Source: Acidobacteriota bacterium (lineage in GTDB: Bacteria; Acidobacteriota; Terriglobia; Acidiferrales; UBA7541). Taken from it: a stretch of DNA of 38,021 nucleotides. A program made the translations under genes and the position numbers. Positions 32,632-38,021 of the stretch are shown piece by piece (positions within the stretch are counted from its first letter, which is position 1; every line of letters begins with the position of its first letter). The notes under the pieces are model-generated. The model searched no databases and was not told where the DNA came from. It was given only the letters and a program-made list of their open reading frames with translations. The stretch is from contig QHYE01000088.1 in NCBI GenBank assembly GCA_003224055.1, positions 1 to 38,021 of the forward strand, written 5' to 3'.

Positions 32632-33528
32632 ATGTTCAAGAGAGCCATATGGGCCTTAGCGGTCGCCGTGTGTCTGACGGCGCCCGTGGCGGTCCATGCG
32701 CAGGGAGATTATCTCGACGTCTACATAGTGAAAGTGAAGCCGGAAAAAATCGCGGACTTCCAGGTCCTTGCAAGAAAGTGGGTGGACGCGAATCGCCGGT
32801 TCGACGGTGACCGCTGGCTCGCCACGCAAACCTTGTTTGGCGAAGGCGGCGTGTATGTATTCACAAGTCTGCGCCAGGATTACGCGGACATCGAAAAAAA
32901 CAGCGAGACAGGGATGCTGGCTGCCAACAAGGCTTTCGGCAAGGAAGCCACCTTAAAGATGCTGCATGATTGGGAGAGCTGTCTGGTCTGGTCCCGCTCG
33001 GAGTTGCGGCGTCGGCGTCCGGACCTGAGCCGCAAGCCCCCCACGGATATGGACTCCTACGCGAAACTCATCGGCGAATCCAGGGTGCTGCGCACCACTG
33101 CGGTGCACGTGCGCCCCGGGCACATCGCGGACTTCGAAGCGCTGATGAAGGAAATGAAAGAGGCCGGTGAAAAAGCCGCGAACACCCAGCCTGTGCTTGT
33201 TTCCCAGGTGGTTGAAGGGAGCAAAGGCACAACTTTCTATGTGACTTCCTTGCGCGGTTCGCTCGGTGGCTTCGATAAGAACCCCACGATCCGCGAAATT
33301 CTCGGCGAAGATCGCTTCAAGAAATATCTCCAGATAAGCGCGGAGACGGTGGAAGGCAGCGAGTCGGCGCTCTACCGCTTCTCGCCCGAACTCAGCAACC
33401 CAACGGAAGAGATCGTCAAGGTGGCGGCCGATTTCTGGCACCCGAAGGCAGTCATGTCTGCTGCTTCAAAGCCCAAAGCCGCAACCGCCAAGCCAGCCGA
33501 GCTGAAACCAGCTTCGGAAAAACCGTAG
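32632..33528 (+). CDS. Secreted protein with two ABM-like dimeric alpha/beta-barrel repeats
   Basis: Protein of 298 residues with a signal peptide (RAIWALAVAVCLTAPVAVHA). Two similar halves are visible: DYLDVYIVKVKPEKIADFQVL near residue 27 and LRTTAVHVRPGHIADFEALM near 153, each followed by a helix of alternating charged residues. This V/xVxPGxxADFxxL pattern is like antibiotic-biosynthesis-monooxygenase (ferredoxin-like) domains. The C-terminus (about 275-298) is a Lys/Ala/Pro tail. It starts at an ATG behind a strong AAAGGAGGC. Function unknown; monooxygenase, heme-degrading or ligand-binding roles are open. Confidence 0.7.
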   Translation: MFKRAIWALAVAVCLTAPVAVHAQGDYLDVYIVKVKPEKIADFQVLARKWVDANRRFDGDRWLATQTLFGEGGVYVFTSLRQDYADIEKNSETGMLAANKAFGKEATLKMLHDWESCLVWSRSELRRRRPDLSRKPPTDMDSYAKLIGESRVLRTTAVHVRPGHIADFEALMKEMKEAGEKAANTQPVLVSQVVEGSKGTTFYVTSLRGSLGGFDKNPTIREILGEDRFKKYLQISAETVEGSESALYRFSPELSNPTEEIVKVAADFWHPKAVMSAASKPKAATAKPAELKPASEKP

Positions 33529-33731
33529 CAGTAGCTCGAAGGCTTACAACCTAGTTTCTGCGCGCCCGGGCGCAACTCCGACAGCACACGGTTTGCTGGT
33601 GTTACGGATGTGCTTGTGTTCGGGGGAACTTCTGCGCTTGCTGTGCCTCTCTTGCATCCGGGCGGTTTCTACGCCCGATGGCACTGGCGGGAAGTTCGCC
33701 TCTCCTCTTCGAGGCATGATATCTTTCCCGC

Positions 33732-34484
33732 ATGCGAATTCCAGTACACCATTTTGTTCGGCTGCTCGCGTCATTGGCTTTGGCGACCGTCGCGTTCGCC
33801 ACCAGCAGCGAGATTCCTCCTCACGGCACGGCAATCGCTTTGTTCGATGGGCGCGATCTCACCAACTTCGACATCCTATTGAAAGAGCACGGCTTGAATA
33901 ACGATCCCGATCATGTGTTTCGTGTCGAGAACGGAGTCATCCATGTCTCCGGCAAGGAGTTCGGCTACGTCATCACCAAACAGGAATTCGCCAACTATTA
34001 TCTGCGGGCGGAGTTCAAGTGGGGCGAGGGTACGTACGCCCCACGCGCGGGCCACGCGCGCGACAGCGGAATTCTCTACCACGTGCAAGGCCCGCAGAAA
34101 GTTTGGCCGACTTCCGTCGAGTTTCAGATCATCGAAGGCGGGACCGGAGACTTTTGGATGACGGATGGAGGAGCGTTGACCGGGCCGAACGGCGTCCGCG
34201 TGACCGGCCCTCCGGGTAGCGCCCTGAAAATCGACCGCATCGGCAAAGGCCCGTGGAATGATGTGGCCGGATACCGCGATCCCGTTGGCGAGCTTGAAAA
34301 ACCTCACGGCCAATGGAATCTGCTGGAATTGGTCGTACAAAGAGATCACGTCAAGCAATTCGTCAACGGAAAATTGGCCAACGAAGGCTCCGAAGCATTC
34401 CCGTCCAGCGGGAAAATCTTGTTCCAATCCGAGGGCGCTGAAGTGTTCTTCCGCAGCATTAAATTGTATCCCCTGAAGAAGTAA
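33732..34484 (+). CDS. Secreted DUF1080 (3-keto-disaccharide hydrolase-like) protein
   Basis: Protein of 250 residues with a hydrophobic N-terminus (VRLLASLALATVAFA) acting as signal peptide. The concanavalin-like jelly-roll shows the DUF1080 signature: ALFDGRDLTNFDILL at the start, EFKWG, RDSGILYHVQGP, VEFQIIEGGTGDFW, and QWNLLELVVQRDHVKQFVNGKLANEG, ending GKILFQSEGAEVFFRSIKLYPL. Homologs cleave 3-keto-glycosides after oxidation by a GFO/IDH dehydrogenase. No oxidoreductase partner is adjacent, so the substrate is unknown. There is no good Shine-Dalgarno; the ATG begins the signal peptide. Confidence 0.82.
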   Translation: MRIPVHHFVRLLASLALATVAFATSSEIPPHGTAIALFDGRDLTNFDILLKEHGLNNDPDHVFRVENGVIHVSGKEFGYVITKQEFANYYLRAEFKWGEGTYAPRAGHARDSGILYHVQGPQKVWPTSVEFQIIEGGTGDFWMTDGGALTGPNGVRVTGPPGSALKIDRIGKGPWNDVAGYRDPVGELEKPHGQWNLLELVVQRDHVKQFVNGKLANEGSEAFPSSGKILFQSEGAEVFFRSIKLYPLKK

Positions 34485-34599
34485 TTCGTTCACGCCGCAG
34501 TCCGTGCGCTCCGCAATGCATGCATCACCCCCGCGCGCATTGACGTGAACTTTTCCTCGGCCTAAGATGCACCTCAAATTCTGAACTAGGAGGTGCTTT

Positions 34600-35430
34600 A
34601 TGACGCTCAGGGGAAAATATGCGCTGGTGACCGGTAGCTCGCGGGGAATTGGCCGCGGTATCGCCGTGAAGCTGGCGGAATCCGGAGCAAAAGTTGCCGT
34701 TCACTATTATCAGAAGGAAGACCACGCCAAAGCCACTCTCGAAAAACTGCGGGCCTGCGGCTCGGATGGTTTTGTTTTGCAAGCGGACGTTTGCAAACCG
34801 GAAGAAATTCGCCGCATGTTTGCGCGCGTCAAATCGGAGTTCGGCGCTCTGGACATCTTTGTGAATAACGCCAGGCCGGAGGTTGCCACGTTTTACGAAG
34901 GGCCAATGACCATCGGGCTGGACATGTTCGACTTCGCCATCAATTCGCAAGCCAAGGCATTCCTGGTTGGCGTGCAGGAAGCCGTTCCGATGCTGCGCGA
35001 CGGCGGGCGCATCATCGCCCTGACCTATGCACCCGGCGGCCGCTTCGGCAGTTGGCAGCCGTGGGTGGCCATGGGTGCGGCCAAAGCGGCATTGGAAGTC
35101 TTGTGCCGTTACTTCGCCGTGGCACTGGCTTCGCGCCAAATCACCGTGAACGCCATCAGCCCCGGCTGGACCGAAGACAGCGTCTTGAATACTCTGCCGG
35201 AAGCGGTACAGACGATGATTCGGAACTGGCACCGCGGCGGATGGACTCCCATGGGTAAACTCGGAACTCCATCCGACATTGGGAATGCCGTTGCGCTGCT
35301 TTGCTCGGCGGAAGCGAACTGGATCACGGGACAAATCCTCGATGTGGATGGAGGGGCCTCGCTCATGGATGCGCACCTCCCGCTGGAAATCCAGCAAGTG
35401 CCCGCCGCAAGAGGCGCCCAGGCCGCCTAG
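34600..35430 (+). CDS. SDR-family protein lacking the catalytic Tyr
   Basis: Rossmann-fold protein of 276 residues. The NAD(P) motif TGSSRGIG is intact (residues 11-18), and the motif NNAR (89-92) replaces NNAG. The catalytic Ser region reads LTYAPGG (Thr142-Tyr143) and the YxxxK motif reads Met158-Gly-Ala-Ala-Lys162, so the Tyr is absent while the Lys is kept. Downstream LDVDGGASLMD is normal. The motif RYFAVALASRQITVNAISPGW links it to a divergent SDR subgroup. A strong AGGAGGT lies ahead of ATG34600. It may use another residue or act without catalysis. It is followed 119 bases later by a DinB gene. Confidence 0.8.
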   Translation: MTLRGKYALVTGSSRGIGRGIAVKLAESGAKVAVHYYQKEDHAKATLEKLRACGSDGFVLQADVCKPEEIRRMFARVKSEFGALDIFVNNARPEVATFYEGPMTIGLDMFDFAINSQAKAFLVGVQEAVPMLRDGGRIIALTYAPGGRFGSWQPWVAMGAAKAALEVLCRYFAVALASRQITVNAISPGWTEDSVLNTLPEAVQTMIRNWHRGGWTPMGKLGTPSDIGNAVALLCSAEANWITGQILDVDGGASLMDAHLPLEIQQVPAARGAQAA

Positions 35431-35549
35431 GGCAAACTCATGGATATGCTGACGAAGAAGAGGCAGCGCGTGACGAATGGTTGAATCACCGCATCGAAGT
35501 TGACAGCATGTCCCGGCAGGGCGGAAGAATTCCAGAACGAGGTGACCAA

Positions 35550-36086
35550 ATGACTTCTTACGGCGGAAAGGATTTGGCGAGCGCGTTTCGCATGGTACGC
35601 AAAAACACCATTCAGGTTGCGGAAGACATTCCCGAGTCGAAGTACAGCTTTGTGGCGGCGCCGGACGTGCGCCCCGTGGCGCGCATGTTGACGCACCTCG
35701 CGATCTCCACCCGGATCTGGGAAGAGATGCACAAAAAGCGGCTCACCACTCTAGCGGGCTTGGACTTTTTCGGCATGATGGACAAGTTCAACGCCGAGGA
35801 AGCCAAGCCCAGATCCAAGGCGGAGATTCTCGATCTGCTGCGAACCGAAGGGGAGCAGTTTGCCGCGTGGATGGAAACTCTGCCCCCGGAGTTCCTTGGG
35901 GAAATGGTGACCGAGCCCGACGGAAAAACCGCGAAGTCGCGATTCGAGAGGCTGCTCAGCGCGAAGGAGCACGAGATGCACCATCGCGCGCAACTGATGC
36001 TGATCGAGCGGCAACTCGGCATCGTGCCGCATCTGACGCGCCAGTTCAACGAGAGGGTCGCCCAAATGCGCGCAGCCCGCGCTTGA
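35550..36086 (+). CDS. DinB-family protein
   Basis: Four-helix-bundle protein of 178 residues of the DinB/YfiT/MST superfamily. The three His metal ligands expected for the fold are probably His49 (MLTHLAIS), His141 and His145 (KEHEMHHRAQL). Relatives act as thiol-dependent transferases or hydrolases (bacillithiol, mycothiol, glutathione), but none of these thiols can be inferred here. ATG35550 has AGGTGA five bases ahead; ATG35508 is an in-frame alternative with a weaker site. It is probably transcribed with the upstream SDR gene. Confidence 0.82.
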   Translation: MTSYGGKDLASAFRMVRKNTIQVAEDIPESKYSFVAAPDVRPVARMLTHLAISTRIWEEMHKKRLTTLAGLDFFGMMDKFNAEEAKPRSKAEILDLLRTEGEQFAAWMETLPPEFLGEMVTEPDGKTAKSRFERLLSAKEHEMHHRAQLMLIERQLGIVPHLTRQFNERVAQMRAARA

Positions 36087-36235
36087 GCGGCGCGGCTGAA
36101 AACGTGCTCCGGCCCGGCCGGACACAAATAGGCCCCGGCGTGAGCCACGGACTCACGCGACGTGGGGCGAAGCCGTCTTCACCGCCCGCGCAGTCCTATC
36201 CCAATCGCCGGCGATGAGTTCACGGCGGTGTGCCT

Positions 36236-36355
36236 CTAAGTCTTCATGATGTTTCGACCGGCTGCACGCTTTTTAATAGCGCCGCGTCCGCCAGATCTCT
36301 TAGCGGCCCGCTTTTTTGCTACCGTCATTCTGCCGCCTCTGCTTTTCTTCGCCAT
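36236..36355 (-). CDS. Small Lys/Arg-rich basic protein (39 residues)
   Basis: Encodes a peptide starting MAKKSRGGRMTVAKKRAAKR and ending RNIMKT, with about 15 Lys/Arg in 39 residues and no acidic residue. The coding case is good because AAGGAGGAG stands ahead of the ATG at an ideal distance. The composition resembles histone H1/HU-tail-like basic proteins or a nucleic-acid-binding peptide; no family name can be given. It is convergent with the DinB gene. Confidence 0.65.
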   Translation of the reverse strand: MAKKSRGGRMTVAKKRAAKRSGGRGAIKKRAAGRNIMKT

Positions 36356-37363
36356 TTTGAAATCTCCTCCTTCAAAAACTATTCCCACGCGGTATGTTAG
36401 AGCCGGTGGGGACGGATGACTGTTCACTTTGGGACAATCTCCGCGGGCCGCGGTCCATTCGCGCAAAAAACTGCGTAAATGTACACAAGAGAACAGGCAC
36501 ACGTCTTGACGAAATCTAAGATTCGGTTTGCAAGCTTAAGCGGTTAGTTCCGCCGTTCGCAATCCCAGCCCGCGTATACGGAAGCGCAGGGCCAGATGAA
36601 TTTGCTTTTTCGATCTTTGTACATTCTGTTTCCCCCTCGGCTGCCAAGACTTGGTCCCGAAGACGTGGCCGATACCGCGGAATATTACAATCGCCTGGCT
36701 CGGCACGATGAAGCGGCGATGGATCCCCCAAGCATGTGGATAGACCGTATTTCGGCGCGGCTGACGGTGCGTATACGGCCGTTCAAGATCGCGGCGAAGG
36801 TCTCTCAAACGATTCTTCGTTGCGTCGCCCCGCGTAGCAAGAGTCTTGCAGAGAGACTTGAGGGAACTGAGTGGAGGATGGTCTTGACGAGCGCCCCAGC
36901 TCGCCGGGTTTGCGCGTGGGTTCTTTCGACTGCTCTCTCTTTCTTTTCTCCCCGGAGTTTCACCTGGCCAGCGCCAAAGTGGCGTTTCCGTAACCGCGCC
37001 GCATCTGATCTTCAACCTCGCAGATTTCCGCATCGTCGCGTTCTTTTTGCACAGAAGAGTCGTTCGATTCTCCTTGACACCCACACTCTTGAGGGACACC
37101 ATCATGTCGAGGTTTCGCCGTTTTGAGGCGAGACTCCCTCTCCGTAGTCCAAGGGCAGTTTCTTTGACAGCTAAGCTCTGCATCGAGCGCCAAGAGGGCA
37201 GTACGTCCTCGGCTCGTTTTTCTCCGCTCACGCGCGGCTTAACCTTTTTGCCCGACCCACAGGACTGCAAGCACACGCCGTAGCGGTTCCAGACCACACC
37301 ACTCGAGCTCGACTCGCTTCCTGCGAGGACCGTTTTTGCTTTTCTCAAAAAGGAGAACCACCC
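36356..37363. other. About 1 kb without a convincing gene
   Basis: Several overlapping open frames occur on both strands (for example 36596-37126 plus, 36536-37348 minus, 36960-37193 minus), but none has a Shine-Dalgarno plus protein-like composition, and they exclude each other. I see no tRNA, hairpin terminator or repeat here. The final bases contain the strong AAAAGGAGAA that serves the next gene. It could be decayed coding sequence. Confidence 0.5.
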
Positions 37364-37807
37364 ATGTCAGAACACAACAAAGCTATCGTCCGTCGTCTGT
37401 TTGCAGAACTCTGGAACACGGGCAATCTCTCAGTGGCCGACGAGATTTTTTCCCCCAACTACGCTCACCATGACCCTTCGACGCCCGATTTTGGGCGCGG
37501 CCCCGAGAGTGAAAAGAAGAGAGCGACTCTCTACCGCACGGCCTTCCCCGATCTTCACTTGACGATCGAGGATGTCATTGCCGAAGGCGAAACCGTCATG
37601 ACCCGCTGGTCTTGCCGCGGTACTCACAAGGGCGAGCTCAACGGCGTTGCGCCAACCGGGAAGCAGTTCACCATCTCCGGCATGACCGTCGCTCGCGTTT
37701 CGAACGGCAAGATCGCCGAAGGCTACGTCAACTGGGACGCTCAGGGCCTGATGCAGCAGCTCGGCGTCGTCCCTCAGCTCGCCAAGTCTGTGGCCGCCGC
37801 AAGGTAG
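37364..37807 (+). CDS. SnoaL-like ester cyclase family protein
   Basis: Protein of 147 residues with the alpha+beta barrel of the SnoaL/NTF2-like superfamily: MSEHNKAIVRRLFAELWNTGNLSVADEIF opening, DLHLTIEDVIAEGETVMTRWSCRGTH in the middle and GKIAEGYVNWDAQGLMQQLGV at the end. Polyketide cyclases, epoxide hydrolases and isomerases share this fold; many environmental members have no known substrate. ATG37364 follows AAAAGGAGAA closely. A perfect intrinsic terminator begins 26 bases behind the stop. Confidence 0.85.
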   Translation: MSEHNKAIVRRLFAELWNTGNLSVADEIFSPNYAHHDPSTPDFGRGPESEKKRATLYRTAFPDLHLTIEDVIAEGETVMTRWSCRGTHKGELNGVAPTGKQFTISGMTVARVSNGKIAEGYVNWDAQGLMQQLGVVPQLAKSVAAAR

Positions 37808-37833
37808 CCGTCCTCACATTCCACAAAAAGCGG

Positions 37834-37866
37834 GAAGGCCCGATCCAACATCGGGCCTTCTTTTTT
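37834..37866 (+). terminator. Rho-independent terminator
   Basis: An 11-bp perfect stem GAAGGCCCGAT / ATCGGGCCTTC surrounds a CCAAC loop and is followed by six T (37861-37866). It ends the SnoaL-like transcript. The sequence behind the T-tract is the putative group II intron. Confidence 0.95.
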
Positions 37867-37867
37867 G

Positions 37868-38021
37868 GTGTGCCGAGCATGTTCGATCGCTTGGGGGTGA
37901 AAGTCCCCTACCCAACTTGATGGAGGTGAAGGGTTAGTGAAGCGCAAGGACGTCGTCGCGAGGCGAGGTCTGAAAGAAGCGTGGAGCAAACACGCGAGCC
38001 GATGGACAAGAACTGGATTGG
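37868..38021 (+). mobile_element. Probable 5' end of a group II intron (runs off the window)
   Basis: Starting at 37868, the sequence reads GTGTG, matching the group II intron 5' consensus GUGYG. It is followed by GGGGGTGAAAGTCCCC, and then by GTGAAGCGCAAGGACG, GGCGAGGTCTGAAAGAAGCG and GGAGCAAACACGCGAGCCG-type segments that I recognise from domain I of bacterial group II introns. Its position directly behind the T-tract of an intrinsic terminator is the favoured insertion site of class C introns. The maturase ORF and domains V-VI lie beyond the window, so this rests on the 5' end only. A different structured RNA is the alternative. Confidence 0.6.

Noticed and set aside
37047-37283. Plus-strand 78-codon frame behind a TTGACA at 37074
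   Set aside because: No matching -10 box 16-18 bases on, weak ribosome site, and low-complexity Arg/Leu/Ser composition.
36536-37348. Minus-strand 270-codon frame and the overlapping plus-strand frame 36596-37126
   Set aside because: No Shine-Dalgarno, unbalanced composition and mutual overlap; neither shows a domain.
1-38021. CRISPR arrays, rRNA, prophage or conjugation modules
   Set aside because: No regularly spaced repeats, no rRNA-like sequence and no phage structural, integrase or mating genes were seen on either strand.

Overview
The window looks like a chromosomal segment from a moderately GC-rich, heterotrophic Gram-negative soil bacterium. An acidobacterium (Acidobacteriota, Terriglobia-like) is the best guess. 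The guess rests on gene content rather than a marker gene: a secreted multi-repeat carboxypeptidase-regulatory-like protein, an S9 peptidase with a WD40-like propeller, a DUF1080 protein, an NHL-repeat protein, a DinB protein and a SnoaL-like protein, plus purine-rich Shine-Dalgarno sequences. There are no ribosomal RNA genes, CRISPR arrays or phage modules in the window.

Layout. 1-2.8 kb: rhodanese, a tRNA-Cys with encoded CCA, a beta-carbonic anhydrase and a classical SDR. 3.1-5.4 kb: a translationally coupled pair, a cyclopropane-fatty-acid-synthase-type methyltransferase and a geranylgeranyl-reductase-type flavoprotein, probably a lipid-tailoring unit. 5.5-8.1 kb: a secreted five-repeat protein divergent from a DUF2306 membrane protein. 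8.4-10.4 kb: an intact IS1595-family element, 2,006 bp, with perfect 24-bp terminal inverted repeats, an 8-bp target duplication, a transposase, a membrane-anchored passenger gene and a small divergent ORF. 10.5-20.4 kb: housekeeping and secreted-hydrolase genes: TPR, DUF4126, Asp-box sialidase-like, S9 peptidase, APC permease, thioredoxin 2, class III aminotransferase, DmpA-type peptidase. 20.5-22.5 kb: a small AAA ATPase and a GcvT-like protein.

22.5-26.1 kb differs from its surroundings. It is more AT-rich and carries unfamiliar ORFs and a secreted trypsin-like protease. It also holds the two halves of what looks like a broken vapBC toxin-antitoxin pair: a VapB-like gene at 26.0 kb and a 44-residue VapC C-terminal remnant at 23.9 kb on the same strand, separated by the protease locus. 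26.3-30.9 kb is a tight run of two diverged PYROXD2/CrtI-like flavoproteins and a GSA-aminomutase-like class III aminotransferase. 31-36 kb holds an EVE protein, three secreted proteins, an SDR lacking the usual catalytic Tyr, and a DinB protein. The end carries a 39-residue basic peptide gene, about 1 kb without a convincing gene, and a SnoaL-like gene with a perfect intrinsic terminator. Directly behind the terminator T-tract the sequence turns into what looks like the 5' end of a group II intron that runs off the window.

Functional links supported by the sequence are the cfa/flavoprotein overlap, the transposase/passenger operon, the PYROXD2-PYROXD2-aminotransferase run, and the terminator/intron junction. 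Three intergenic hairpins each start with GTAG, as REP elements mobilised by RAYT (TnpA-REP) proteins do. Family names come from motif recognition by eye; no database search was run.
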